A stretch of DNA of 64,000 nt, from positions 4,056 through 68,055 of the forward strand of contig JBBQCS010000006.1 in assembly GCA_038318895.1 (NCBI GenBank), given 5' to 3'. This document shows, piece by piece, positions 18,302 through 27,081 of this stretch. The stretch comes from UBA11222 sp030652895 (GTDB lineage Bacteria; Pseudomonadota; Alphaproteobacteria; UBA11222). Position 1 is the first letter of the stretch; each line of letters opens with the position of its first letter. Position numbers and translations under genes: made by a program. The notes under the pieces are model-generated. The model did not search any database, was not told where the DNA came from, and saw only the letters and a program-made list of their open reading frames with translations.

Positions 18302-18994
18302 TTACTGCAATGTTGTGTCCGGTGGCGACGATGCGCTCGCCACAGCCATCTCAAGCAGCGTCATCAGGGTTGCCGCCCGTTCACGCAGGCTTTGTGCTTC
18401 CAACAGCGCCTGTTTTTCCGGCAACTCAAACGGGCAATTCATCACCAGCATATTAACGAGATCTTCGGTCGGGGTATTTTCCACGGCCTTCCAATCTGCC
18501 GAGAGTTGATTGTGCTCCAGATAAATTTTTAAATCCGCAAGTAATGCCGGACGATCCACCCCGCCGGCATCCTGACGCGCCAGATCATTCTCAAACTGCG
18601 TAAAATCCGCAACCACCTGGCGATAGTGCGTTGTAACCGGTAATTCTTCGCGTACATGAAAGCGGCAAATGCCGTTCAGGATAATATGGTAGCGTCCGTC
18701 TCCAGTCTCGCTGAACGACACCAGGCGTCCCAGGCAGCCTACATTATAGAGCACAGGATGGTCGAGACCTCCGATCCCCGCAGGCGCACCCCCTGGCGGT
18801 TGTTCGTTATGCGGCTGAATCATGCCGATGACCCGGTCATCGGTCAGCGCATCATCGATCATCGCAAGATAACGAGGCTCAAAAATATTCAACGGCAACC
18901 GGCTGCCGGGAAGCAACAGCGCCCGCGCCAGCGGAAACACCGCGAAGCGTTGCGGCAGCGAACTTATGTCGAGATAATTCCGGGGCTGACGCAT
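18302..18994 (-). CDS. LON peptidase substrate-binding domain protein
   Basis: A 230-residue protein made of the LON N-terminal domain only: FPLARALLLPGSRLPLNIFE, PRYLAMIDDALTDDRVIGMI, VGCLGRLVSFSETGDGRY and a helical tail. It lacks the AAA+ and protease domains. It probably binds unfolded substrates as an adaptor, but no activity is proven for this family. It lies 21 bases after ybbN, matching a common alphaproteobacterial order of thioredoxin-TPR, Lon-N, Trm112 and DUF971 genes. Confidence 0.88.
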   Translation of the reverse strand: MRQPRNYLDISSLPQRFAVFPLARALLLPGSRLPLNIFEPRYLAMIDDALTDDRVIGMIQPHNEQPPGGAPAGIGGLDHPVLYNVGCLGRLVSFSETGDGRYHIILNGICRFHVREELPVTTHYRQVVADFTQFENDLARQDAGGVDRPALLADLKIYLEHNQLSADWKAVENTPTEDLVNMLVMNCPFELPEKQALLEAQSLRERAATLMTLLEMAVASASSPPDTTLQ

Positions 18995-19015
18995 TTTGCG
19001 GGCCTGTGTATTATT

Positions 19016-19927
19016 TTACGAGAATAAAATGGCGGACAACTTACGCCGGGCGTCCATGGTCACAGGATCTTCGGGACCAAGCATCTCAAACAGGCGCACC
19101 AACTGTTTACGCGCGGCCTCGTCATTCCATGCGCGTTCCTTACGCATAATTTCAAGCAGATGACCCGCCGCGGATTCATTGTCGCCCTTCGCCGCCAGCC
19201 CGACGGCCAGATCATATCTGGACTGGTGATCAAGGGGATTGCTTGCCAGTGCCGCTTCAAGTCCGGCAAGGTCACCCACATTCTGCGACGATTCCGCTAA
19301 CTCCAGCGCCGCCTGTACGGCAACAATTTCTGAATGGTTCTGCTCAGTGATCGGCGTCAGCGCCAAAACCTGGCGCGCGCCGTCAAAATTGCCACCCTGC
19401 AGATTGCATCGCGCCAGCCCCGCAATGGCCAGGGGATTGGCCGGATCTTCCTGTAACACCTGGCCATAGGCCTGGGCGGCGGCCGCCAGATCTCCCGTGG
19501 CAAACACCTGGGCCGCAACTTCCAGCAACTGGTCCGTTGGCGACGGCCCGCCGGGGCCCGCGACGCGGTCGATCATGGCGCGAATCTGGCTCTCCGGCTG
19601 ATTGCCGACAAACCCGTCCACTGGCTGTCCTTTATCGAAAACGAACACCGCCGGTATGGATTGAATACGTAACTGCTGGGCGATTTCCTGATTTTCGTCA
19701 ATATTCACCTTAACCAGCGCAACCCGGCCCCCGGCGGCGTTGACGGTTTTTTCCAATATTGGGGTAAGCTGTTTGCACGGACCGCACCATGGAGCCCAGA
19801 AATCCACAAGAATTGGCCGTTCTTGAGACGCTTCTATCACGTCCTGGACAAAGGTCTCGATGCCACTGTCTTTAATCAGACTGGCGTCGACGGCGTTTGA
19901 TGCATTTCCACCGATATTAGGTTCCAT
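19016..19927 (-). CDS. ybbN: Thioredoxin/TPR co-chaperone, YbbN-like
   Basis: Cytoplasmic protein of 303 residues. The N-terminal thioredoxin domain (about 20-130) keeps the active site WAPWCGPCK and the cis-proline motif IQSIPAVFVF. A TPR-type helical C-terminal half (about 135-300, with LLEVAAQVFATGDLAAAAQA and YDLAVGLAAKGDNESAAGHL) follows. E. coli YbbN (CnoX) has lost the CxxC redox pair, whereas here both cysteines are kept, so redox activity is plausible. First gene of a four-gene operon; AGGAAAG precedes the ATG. Confidence 0.9.
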   Translation of the reverse strand: MEPNIGGNASNAVDASLIKDSGIETFVQDVIEASQERPILVDFWAPWCGPCKQLTPILEKTVNAAGGRVALVKVNIDENQEIAQQLRIQSIPAVFVFDKGQPVDGFVGNQPESQIRAMIDRVAGPGGPSPTDQLLEVAAQVFATGDLAAAAQAYGQVLQEDPANPLAIAGLARCNLQGGNFDGARQVLALTPITEQNHSEIVAVQAALELAESSQNVGDLAGLEAALASNPLDHQSRYDLAVGLAAKGDNESAAGHLLEIMRKERAWNDEAARKQLVRLFEMLGPEDPVTMDARRKLSAILFS

Positions 19928-20172
19928 TATGTGCGCTCTTTCCTGGTTGACGCGGCCAGCACGTTTTGAGAGCTGAGGTTAACTCTTTTTATCCTTGTGT
20001 AACAGCATTGTGCAATGGGCAGGCTGCACATCATATCCGCTGGCGCAGCGATTCCAAAATTTGCGGGATCTTACGGTACGCTTTGATACGACCCTGGGAG
20101 TTTGGGCAACACTGGTAAACCGATGATTCTAGCGGTATTCAGGATGTGAAGTTCGTGAAACGAACCGGCCGC

Positions 20173-20178
20173 TATAAT
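20173..20178 (+). promoter_or_regulatory. perfect -10 box upstream of the FGE-like gene
   Basis: TATAAT lies about 60 bases before the ATG at 20239. No convincing -35 is visible at 16-18 bases. It supports starting the downstream gene at 20239 rather than at the GTG at 20146, which would precede the transcript start. The other parts of the 311-base gap after ybbN show no gene. Confidence 0.4.
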
Positions 20179-20238
20179 AGTGGGGACTTCAAAACCACAC
20201 TGCTAAGGATACGGGATGCATTTTTCAGGAATTCAGGC

Positions 20239-21150
20239 ATGTTACAGCGGTTTCTAATTTTCGCACCTGTTTCGATACTGCTATTGGCGGGAACGCCGGT
20301 GAAGGCAGTTGATACGGAAAATTCGCTGCAAACCACTGGTGATGTGCGGAATACAAATGCCTTTATAATTAATCCGGGCGCACGTTTTCGTGATTGTGAA
20401 AACTGTCCAGAAATGGTCGTAATTCCGCCGGGCCGTTTTCAAATGGGGTCACCTGCGGATGAGCGCGGACGCAGCAGCGATGAAGGTCCGCTGCATGAAG
20501 TAACACTGCAACGCCCGTTCGCTATTGGCCGGTTTGAAGTCACCATTAGTGAATGGAATGCCTGTGTCGAAGCCGGTGCGTGCCGGGATGTGCCGGATGA
20601 CCGGAGGGGCGGTGGAAATAATCGGCCGGTTACGAATATTAGCTGGAACGATACCCAGCAATATGTTGCCTGGTTAAGTGCGCTTACCGGTGAGCAATAC
20701 CGGTTACCGTCGGAGTCAGAGTGGGAATATGCGGCGCGCGCCGGCTCCGGCACGGCACGCTATTGGGCGGAACGTTCGATCGCGTGCGCATTTGCCAATG
20801 TCTATGACATTTCAGGGCAGCGTGTGCATCAGTTTGAGTGGCCGCATTTCACCTGTATAGATGCGAGCACCACGACGGCGCCGGTGGGTAATTATCTGGC
20901 CAATGATTTTGGCTTGCACGACACGCTGGGCAATGTCTGGGAGTGGGTTCAGGATTGTTGGGTTGATAGCTATGACAACGCGCCCGACGACGGAAGTCCG
21001 CGACTTGACGGGGATTGCAGACGGCGGGTAGTGCGCGGCGGCTCCTGGAAGAATATTACCTGGGCTACGCGATCGGCATTCCGGGGCTGGCAGGGCGTAG
21101 ATGACCGGGTCGACGCCAACGGGTTGCGCGTCGCCCGCTTCAGCGAGTAG
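20239..21150 (+). CDS. Exported formylglycine-generating-enzyme (SUMF1) family protein
   Basis: A 303-residue protein with a signal peptide (MLQRFLIFAPVSILLLAGTP, cut near VKA). It has an FGE-sulfatase-type C-lectin-like domain: PEMVVIPPGRFQMGSPADE, GRFEVTISEWNACVEAGAC, VTNISWNDTQQYVAWLS, YRLPSESEWEYAARAG, NVWEWVQDC and RRRVVRGGSWKN. True FGE oxidises a sulfatase cysteine, but most exported bacterial members are non-enzymatic or act in other pathways, and no sulfatase gene is near. The start was chosen for the signal peptide and AGGA upstream; a GTG 31 codons earlier is possible. Confidence 0.85.
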   Translation: MLQRFLIFAPVSILLLAGTPVKAVDTENSLQTTGDVRNTNAFIINPGARFRDCENCPEMVVIPPGRFQMGSPADERGRSSDEGPLHEVTLQRPFAIGRFEVTISEWNACVEAGACRDVPDDRRGGGNNRPVTNISWNDTQQYVAWLSALTGEQYRLPSESEWEYAARAGSGTARYWAERSIACAFANVYDISGQRVHQFEWPHFTCIDASTTTAPVGNYLANDFGLHDTLGNVWEWVQDCWVDSYDNAPDDGSPRLDGDCRRRVVRGGSWKNITWATRSAFRGWQGVDDRVDANGLRVARFSE

Positions 21151-21484
21151 CGGCAAATCAGTAAGCGGACGAATCAGGCGGCGTCCCATCCGTTAGGGCT
21201 TGATGCGCTTGGTTTTTGCCGTAGACGCTTATCCGATCGCTGTCATTAACCGGTTTATCCGGGGTAATCCGGAAGCCACACGGTAAAGCCTTCAATTCTG
21301 TCTGAACACGCCGCACAGGCACTGGCGCTGCCGGGACAAACCGGGCAATGACACAGTGGGTTTGGATATGCTTTCGCGTGAATTCACCACGACATGATCC
21401 ATCCGCACTTATGACAGATCTATCGCCGGCGCCTTCGGGGGCTAAAATTCAATCCGCAACATGAACGGCAAGAAGCGCCGGCAG
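21151..21484. other. intergenic region, 334 bases, nothing recognised
   Basis: This lies between the ends of two convergent genes. I found no convincing open frame with a ribosome site, no tRNA and no hairpin followed by a T run on either strand. Confidence 0.5.
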
Positions 21485-21979
21485 TTATAGCAATTCCAGA
21501 CTTTCAGCCTGCGGACCTTTTTGACCCTGACTGGTGGACACCCGTACCCGCTGTCCTTCCATCAGGGAGTTAACGCCCGCGCGTTCAACCACCGAGATGT
21601 GCAAGAAGATATCCTTGCCACCACTGTCGGGCTGAACAAAGCCAAATCCTTTGGCAGGATTGAACCATTTCACGATGCCCTCAGCGGATCCGGTGGCAAC
21701 TCCACCACCACCACCGCCGCCGCCCCGGGGAGCACCGCCGCCAGAGGGAGATGGGGCGGCAGACCTGGGCGCATCCTTTACAGAAAAGATGTTTTCAATT
21801 TGCGGCCCTTTTCGCCCCTGACCAACCTCGCACTCAATCATCGTGCCTTCGCCCAGGCTGGCGTAGCCGGCGCGTTCAACAACAGATATGTGCAGAAAGG
21901 CGTCCGGCGTACCATCTTCGAAAGTAACAAAACCAAACCCCTTGGCGGGGTTAAACCATTTAACCGTAGCGTTCGTCAT
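21485..21979 (-). CDS. Tandem cold-shock domain protein
   Basis: A 164-residue protein with two cold-shock domains (about 1-68 and 98-164), each with WFNPAKGFGFV (RNP1) and FLHISVVERAG (RNP2). They are joined by a flexible linker rich in Ser, Pro and an uninterrupted glycine run. It binds single-stranded nucleic acid as an RNA chaperone. Double-domain proteins of this kind are typical of alphaproteobacteria. The start is the ATG of MTNATVKWFNPAKG at 21979; the longer frame adds a non-homologous N-terminus. The upstream AT-rich leader could carry cold-dependent control, but I cannot identify an element. Confidence 0.92.
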   Translation of the reverse strand: MTNATVKWFNPAKGFGFVTFEDGTPDAFLHISVVERAGYASLGEGTMIECEVGQGRKGPQIENIFSVKDAPRSAAPSPSGGGAPRGGGGGGGGVATGSAEGIVKWFNPAKGFGFVQPDSGGKDIFLHISVVERAGVNSLMEGQRVRVSTSQGQKGPQAESLELL

Positions 21980-22129
21980 GTGAAGGAAATCCAAGCAAAG
22001 AGTCAACGTCCCATACAGTAGTAGAATTTTTTGCGCCACGTATAGTTTTTTTTAGCCGACTTATGATTTTCTTTAAAAGCCTCCCGGGTGGGGTGCGGGA
22101 AACATGCGCCACTTGATTGCGCCATGCGT

Positions 22130-23635
22130 CTACATAGCCTGCGGCGCATCCTGCAGGGGCGGCGTTATGCCACTGATGGCGTGGCGGGTTTTTTCCCAGT
22201 AAAATGGATCATTGGCCAGCTGCCACAGTGCCCGCAGGGACGCGAGCATGGTCAGCCCCCAATAAAGCGGCGTCAGCACGATTTCTACAAGCAGGTCATA
22301 ATGCCCGCGTCCCAGCGCCCCGGCAGCGGCGCAAATTACGGTTACAGATAAGCCTGTGACAAAAATAATCCCGTTCAGGCTGGTGAGTATTTCCGGCGCG
22401 GCGGGACCGCAGGCGCATATTCCAAGAATGAATATCAGCGTGGCCGCAGGCATCGCCAGCGCCAGCGCAACCGTACCCCCGACAAACAGCTGGAAACCAA
22501 GAAAGGCGCCCGTTCCCAATTGCCGCCACAGCAGGATTGGTCTGCGCATATGCACCAGCCAGGTGAGCATATAACCCTTTAGCCAGCGAGTACGTTGCCG
22601 CAGCCAGTTGGCGTGCTGGCAATTGGCCTCTTCCATGGTGGTTGAATTCAATACCCCGCATTGATAGCCCTGGCGCGCAAGGCGCAGGCCGAGATCGGCG
22701 TCCTCCGTAACATTATAGGCGTCCCACCCGCCAAGACCGCGCAGTATGTTGGCACGAAAATGGTTCGATGTGCCGCCAAGCGGTATCGGCAACCCCAGCA
22801 CCTGAAGGCCCGGCAACAGCCAGTCAAACCACATGCTGTATTCCAGGGTGAATTGCCGGGTCAGCCAGTTTTCACGCGGATTATAATAATTCAGCCGCGC
22901 CTGCAGACACGCCAATCGCGGGCCGCCCGCCCGGAACGCCTCCGCCGCCTTGCGCAACTGATCCGTTTCGGGAATGTCCTCGGCGTCATAGATAACGACA
23001 TGCGCGCCACGAGCAGACGCCAGTGCGTAATTGCACGCTTTGGGTTTTGTGCGCGGGGCAAGCGGCGGCACACGCAATATTTCGAAGTGCGCCGGCGGCT
23101 TCAGGTTTTGTATTGCTGTAAAGGTCGCAATATCATCAGCTTCAAGGACTAGTTTGATATCCAATCTGTTTACCGGATAGTCCAACTGCATCAGGGCGGT
23201 GATCAGTTGCATCACGCTTCCGGGTTCGCGATAGAGCGGAACAAGCACGGTATAGACGGGCAATTCAGCGTCGCTGCGTCTCTGGCTATCTGGTACGGCG
23301 TCCCTGGCGCGCCATGCCGCATAACACCCCGCGATCAGCAGCAAGCAACGAAACAACGCCACCACCGTAAAAAAGGCCGCCAGTACCCAGCAAAGCACTA
23401 GGAAAGATGGGCGTGGCGCAATCAGCGACATCGAAAATAACACTAAAAGCAGCGACACAGTTATGAGGCGCTGCGCGGTGCTGACGCCTGTGTGGGCGCT
23501 GAATTGCGGTTGTTCCCACGCCAGCCGCCAGGCGGCGTTTTCGGCGATAGTCAGTGGATCGTCGGGGGGTTCTCTGGAGACGCAATATTCATAATCAACT
23601 AGTGATTGCTGATTAGGAGACAAGACCGCTTTCAT
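22130..23635 (-). CDS. Membrane family 2 glycosyltransferase (processive type)
   Basis: A 501-residue inner-membrane glycosyltransferase. Two hydrophobic segments lie near 60-105. The GT-A domain carries VYTVLVPLYREPGSVMQLIT, the first Asp site LVLEADDIATF, the DxD-like VIYDAEDIPETDQLRK, the TEDADLGLRLARQGY acceptor motif and QRTRW, the QxxRW signature of processive enzymes such as cellulose and hyaluronan synthases. Several C-terminal membrane segments follow. I chose the ATG at 23635, directly behind GAGGGGTGGGG. The polysaccharide is not predictable; no partner genes (PilZ, BcsB, export) adjoin it. Confidence 0.87.
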   Translation of the reverse strand: MKAVLSPNQQSLVDYEYCVSREPPDDPLTIAENAAWRLAWEQPQFSAHTGVSTAQRLITVSLLLVLFSMSLIAPRPSFLVLCWVLAAFFTVVALFRCLLLIAGCYAAWRARDAVPDSQRRSDAELPVYTVLVPLYREPGSVMQLITALMQLDYPVNRLDIKLVLEADDIATFTAIQNLKPPAHFEILRVPPLAPRTKPKACNYALASARGAHVVIYDAEDIPETDQLRKAAEAFRAGGPRLACLQARLNYYNPRENWLTRQFTLEYSMWFDWLLPGLQVLGLPIPLGGTSNHFRANILRGLGGWDAYNVTEDADLGLRLARQGYQCGVLNSTTMEEANCQHANWLRQRTRWLKGYMLTWLVHMRRPILLWRQLGTGAFLGFQLFVGGTVALALAMPAATLIFILGICACGPAAPEILTSLNGIIFVTGLSVTVICAAAGALGRGHYDLLVEIVLTPLYWGLTMLASLRALWQLANDPFYWEKTRHAISGITPPLQDAPQAM

Positions 23636-23670
23636 TTCCCCACCCCTCACTTTTTTATAGTTTATTTTTA

Positions 23671-23687
23671 GTAAAACAGGGTTTTAC
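23671..23687. repeat. perfect 7-bp inverted repeat upstream of the glycosyltransferase
   Basis: GTAAAAC-AGG-GTTTTAC is a perfect palindrome with a three-base centre, in an AT-rich stretch 36 bases upstream of the glycosyltransferase start. A dimeric repressor or activator site is a possible reading; no regulator gene is near. Confidence 0.4.
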
Positions 23688-24119
23688 AGGCTTGGCAACA
23701 ACCGCCGGTGCGGGATGATTTTGGATTTGGCGGCTTTTGGTTCTCAACCCGGTTTATCTCTGCTTCAAGATACTGGCTGGGCCAGGTGGCCAGCGGCTAT
23801 GGTAAGACCGTATTCAAAGGAATGGCGTCGCGCGCTGCCGCCCGGCCTCACGATTTGAGTGAGCGCACGGACGTCGAATGACGACACCGGTTTCGTACGA
23901 CGGGTGGTCTGATTGCGCCCGGCCGATGGCGGCGCGGCGCCGGCTAATCCTGGGCGATTGACAATCTTCGAGTTGAGTTGATCGCGCGAGCCGAACAGCC
24001 GCCGGTCACCGATGTCTCAGAACCCATGCCCCTTTGCTGCTGGGCGCACGCCTGCTGAGGCGGTAATCGAAGAACGAAATCTTTGACCCATCCTTCTCTT
24101 CGCGCCGCGAGACAAAGAA
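23688..24119. other. intergenic region before tRNA-Leu, no supported gene
   Basis: About 430 bases. A plus-strand frame from about 23700 to 23880 reads partly protein-like (DFGFGGFWFSTRFISASRYW) but has no ribosome site or recognisable family; it may be a gene remnant. The minus-strand frame ending at 23944 is a tRNA-Leu read-through artefact. Confidence 0.35.
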
Positions 24120-24204
24120 TGGTGCGGACGAAGGGACTCGAACCCCCACGACTTGCGTCACCAGAACCTAAATCTGGCGTGTCTACCAGTTCCACCACGT
24201 CCGC
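24120..24204 (-). tRNA. tRNA-Leu (anticodon TAG)
   Basis: An 85-base class II tRNA read on the minus strand. The acceptor GCGGACG pairs with CGTCCGC, followed by an A discriminator and an encoded CCA (24120-24122). The anticodon stem CCAGA/TCTGG holds a loop with TAG (24168-24170). A long variable arm and the T arm with GGTTCGAGTCC follow. It reads CUA and other CUN leucine codons. Confidence 0.97.
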
Positions 24205-24241
24205 AGAATTGGCGTCTCTATAGCATAAAGCGTCTTGGCAG

Positions 24242-25726
24242 CTAGCTGATTTGCGCTGCGAGTTGCCGAAAAATCTCTGGCATGCGGCCTGCCAGGTCCT
24301 CGGCGATCAGGCCACGCCCGGCCAGGTGTCCGCACACGCCATGGCACCACACCGCCGCGCAGGCGGCCTCAAACGCGGGCATATCCTGGGCCAGCAACCC
24401 CAGCACAAAGCCCGCCAGCACATCGCCAGATCCCGCCGTCGCCAGCCAGGGGGGGGCGTTTTCATTGATCGCTGCCCGGCCGTCGGGGCTTGCGATCACC
24501 GTGTCCGCACCCTTAAAGATTATTACGGAACCACAACGTTTTGCGGCGGCACAGGCGCGGGTTAGTTTGTCCCCCGGTTTCAAATCCGGGAATAGTTTAA
24601 AAAACTCTCCCTCATGGGGGGTTAGAACACAATGCTCGTCTATAATCTTAAATAAATCCTCCGGCGTTTCCATGTAAGACGTCAACGCATCCGCGTCCAG
24701 CACCAGTTTGCGCCCGTGCCTGCGGGCAACCGCAATCTTGTCGCGGGTGGCGGCGCCAACCCCAAGACCAGGCCCCAGCAGAACCACATTCATGCGGCTA
24801 TCGGCCAGCATCGCATCCAGCCCCGCCGCACCGTCCACCTTGCGGTTCATTACCGCGGTCAGACTGGCGGCGTAGGTCGAAAACGCATCCGGGGGGGCCG
24901 CGACTGTCACCAGTCCAGCCCCGATGCGCAACGCCGCATAGGCCGCCATGCGCGTCGCCCCGGTACAGGCCAGACCGCCGCCCGCGACCACTGCGTGGCC
25001 GCGCACATATTTATGATCCTGCGCACCGGGTTGGGGAAATTGCGCAGCCCAAAGTGCGGGCGCATTGGCGAAGATGCGCGGCGCTATCTGATCCAGCACC
25101 TCCACCGGCGTTGCTATATCCGCTGTCTGAACCTCCCCGCACAGGCCCCTGCCCGGTAATAATACATGCCCTGGTTTGCGGCGGAAGAATGTGACGGTCA
25201 GATCAGCCTGCAGCGCGTCCCCCAGCACCGCCCCGCTGTCGCCATGCACGCCGCTGGGCACATCGACGGCGCAGACGCGATTGCCGCTGGCGCGCACCGC
25301 TGCGATCACATCCAGCACGACACCTTCCAGCGGCCGCGCCAGCCCGGCGCCGAACATGGCGTCAACAATCAGATCGCCCTGCCTGATCAGAGCGGCAGAC
25401 AGTGGCGCAACCGGCCCGTCCCATTTGGCCGCCGCCAGCGCCGCATCGCCCTTCAGCGCCGCGACGTCCCCCAGCAACCCCAACGTCACCATCCATCCGC
25501 GCGCCGCAAGCAGCCGGGCGATCACAAATCCGTCGCCGCCATTATTGCCGGGACCGCACAACACACAGACGCGGCCCGCAGGCCAGCGCGCGCGGATCGC
25601 CAGCGCACAGGCCAGACCCGCGCGCTCCATCAGATCAATGCCGGGAATGCCGCCGGCAATCGCCAGCCGGTCCGCCTCGTACATTTCGGCGTTGCTGAGC
25701 AGGACGATGTCGTGCGGCGTCCTCAT
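24242..25726 (-). CDS. nnrD: Bifunctional NAD(P)HX epimerase / ADP-dependent dehydratase
   Basis: Repairs hydrated NADH and NADPH. The 494-residue fusion has an N-terminal YjeF/NnrE epimerase domain (about 10-210; LLSNAEMYEADRLAI, VLCGPGNNGGDGFVIARLL, VDAMFGAGLARPLEG, VDVPSGVHGDSG). A C-terminal ribokinase-like NnrD dehydratase follows (about 230-485; VVAGGGLACTGATRMAAYAA, VLLGPGLGVG, VLTPHEGEFFKLFP, ATAGSGDVLAG). The start is the ATG at 25726, sharing one base with the preceding stop (TGATG), so it is coupled to the phosphatase gene. The longer frame is not homologous. Confidence 0.93.
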   Translation of the reverse strand: MRTPHDIVLLSNAEMYEADRLAIAGGIPGIDLMERAGLACALAIRARWPAGRVCVLCGPGNNGGDGFVIARLLAARGWMVTLGLLGDVAALKGDAALAAAKWDGPVAPLSAALIRQGDLIVDAMFGAGLARPLEGVVLDVIAAVRASGNRVCAVDVPSGVHGDSGAVLGDALQADLTVTFFRRKPGHVLLPGRGLCGEVQTADIATPVEVLDQIAPRIFANAPALWAAQFPQPGAQDHKYVRGHAVVAGGGLACTGATRMAAYAALRIGAGLVTVAAPPDAFSTYAASLTAVMNRKVDGAAGLDAMLADSRMNVVLLGPGLGVGAATRDKIAVARRHGRKLVLDADALTSYMETPEDLFKIIDEHCVLTPHEGEFFKLFPDLKPGDKLTRACAAAKRCGSVIIFKGADTVIASPDGRAAINENAPPWLATAGSGDVLAGFVLGLLAQDMPAFEAACAAVWCHGVCGHLAGRGLIAEDLAGRMPEIFRQLAAQIS

Positions 25727-26271
25727 CAGCCGACAACCGTCGCCGAGGCCTCGCCCAGCTCCACAACCCGCAATGCGCCGCCCGCATTGTCCAGCACGGT
25801 GATCGAGCAGTTTTCCGGCGAGAAGCACACCATGCGCGGATCATCCAGCGCGTGGCTGACCGCCGCATTGATGGCGATGAAGTGCGAAAAAATAACACTG
25901 TCGCGCCCCAGCCCCAGCAGCGTGTCGACGACACCCTGCCGCCAGACCTGATGGTCTGCGGACAGATCCGACCAGTTGCCGCGCATCGCGCTCCGCAGCC
26001 ATGCGCCGCGCCCCGCCAGATCGGCCACCGGCGCCACAATTTCCGAAACCGCCGGCACAATGCGCGCCGCCTGCCCCAACGCCGCCTCCACCGGCGCCGC
26101 CGTTTCCCGCGCCCGGCGCAGCGGACTGGAAAACAGCTCCGCCCCCGCCGCAATCAGCCGCGGTGCAATGGCGGCCGCCTGCGCACGGCCCAGATCATTG
26201 AGGCCCGGATCGGGGTCTTCGCTGAACCCCGCCGCCGCCTTGCCATGCCGGACGAAATAAATAAGCGCCAT
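25726..26271 (-). CDS. Histidine phosphatase family protein (SixA/phosphoglycerate mutase-like)
   Basis: A 181-residue cytoplasmic phosphatase. The catalytic RHG lies in MALIYFVRHGKAAAG, with the second His expected in VIFSHFIAINAAVSHAL and arginine in LFSSPLRRARETAAP. Small SixA-like members remove phosphate from phosphohistidine proteins or small metabolites; the substrate here is unknown. GGAGTAACG precedes the ATG at 26271. Its stop overlaps the nnrD start, so a functional or regulatory link with NAD(P)HX repair is possible. Confidence 0.85.
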   Translation of the reverse strand: MALIYFVRHGKAAAGFSEDPDPGLNDLGRAQAAAIAPRLIAAGAELFSSPLRRARETAAPVEAALGQAARIVPAVSEIVAPVADLAGRGAWLRSAMRGNWSDLSADHQVWRQGVVDTLLGLGRDSVIFSHFIAINAAVSHALDDPRMVCFSPENCSITVLDNAGGALRVVELGEASATVVG

Positions 26272-26353
26272 CGTTACTCCTTCGGGGGCTGGTGTCGTGC
26301 TGGGTAAAGCTGTTTTGCCCGTGACGTATATGCTGCTCCAATACGCACTGGCT

Positions 26354-26761
26354 TCACCTGTGTTTGAACGGATCAATGAGCTTCACCCCAAATTCCCTGA
26401 AATCACGCATATTCCGGGTGGCCACCGTTAATCCGTGAATTTTTGCGGTTGCGGCAATCATGGCGTCCTCTATCAGCCTTTCCGGCTTTCGATGTCTCAT
26501 GCGCGCCCATTCCTGGAACGCGGGCGCATCCATCGGCAGCACAGCGCTACTGGCGACAACTTGCTCCAGCCATGCCTGCAACGCCTCCGCCCGGGCGGCG
26601 TCCTGCCCGCGCGTGATCTCTATCCCCGCCTGTATCTCGCCCACCGTGACAGCGGACACGAAAAGCTGTTCCGCGGGAACGCTATTGACCCAGTTCACAA
26701 CGCCCTGGTGCGGTTTAACCCGCCGCAGTTCCGAAACCACATTGGTGTCGAGAAGATACAC
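26354..26761 (-). CDS. vapC: Type II toxin, PIN domain ribonuclease VapC/FitB-like
   Basis: A 135-residue PIN-domain nuclease. The acidic metal-binding set is visible: Asp5 in YLLDTNVVSELR, Glu in VTVGEIQAGIE, Asp in RLIEDAMIAATAKIHG and the TRNMRDF end motif. VapC toxins cut tRNA or rRNA and are held inactive by the cognate antitoxin, whose gene ends two bases upstream. No ribosome site is seen beyond the antitoxin 3' end, so coupled translation is likely. Confidence 0.92.
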   Translation of the reverse strand: MYLLDTNVVSELRRVKPHQGVVNWVNSVPAEQLFVSAVTVGEIQAGIEITRGQDAARAEALQAWLEQVVASSAVLPMDAPAFQEWARMRHRKPERLIEDAMIAATAKIHGLTVATRNMRDFREFGVKLIDPFKHR

Positions 26762-26763
26762 AG

Positions 26764-27024
26764 CTATTCAAAAACCGGCGGTGAGCGATGCCGGTGCGGC
26801 CTGCGCGGCGGCGTGAGCGCATCGGCGCGCGGATGCGGCGCAAGCAGAAGGCTTTTCAGCCCCGCTCCGGCCAGCTTCTCCATTCTGCGCCATTGCGCGA
26901 TCGGCACCAGAACGGCGGTCTCCTGGCCGCGCCGGGTGACGATCTGCGGCCCGTGCGTCAGGCTCGCGTCAACGAACTCGCTGAACCGCGCCTTGGCGTC
27001 CTGAATCTGCCATGTCCTGGTCAT
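26764..27024 (-). CDS. Type II antitoxin, Phd/YefM family
   Basis: An 86-residue antitoxin. The N-terminal Phd/YefM dimer fold MTRTWQIQDAKARFSEFVDA and the block PQIVTRRGQETAVLVPIAQW are clear. The C-terminal half is basic and proline-rich and should wrap the toxin. AGGGAGCCC precedes the ATG at 27024, which I preferred to an ATG 19 codons upstream. First gene of the pair; such antitoxins repress their own promoter, which here overlaps short direct repeats. Confidence 0.9.
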   Translation of the reverse strand: MTRTWQIQDAKARFSEFVDASLTHGPQIVTRRGQETAVLVPIAQWRRMEKLAGAGLKSLLLAPHPRADALTPPRRPHRHRSPPVFE

Positions 27025-27046
27025 GGGCTCCCTGCCTTGATCATGC

Positions 27047-27081
27047 TGACTATATATATGACTAGTTTGAATTCTGGTCAA
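27047..27081 (-). promoter_or_regulatory. promoter and possible operator of the Phd-VapC pair
   Basis: On the minus strand TTGACC (27076-27081), a 17-base spacer and TATATA (27053-27058), about 22 bases before the antitoxin transcript's ATG. On the plus strand, TGACTA occurs twice (27047-27052 and 27059-27064), flanking the -10 exactly; this is where an autorepressor would bind. Confidence 0.55.

Noticed and set aside
23944..24198. Open frame beginning MVELVDTPDLGSGDASRGGS
   Set aside because: This well-known false protein comes from translating a tRNA-Leu gene (24120-24204).
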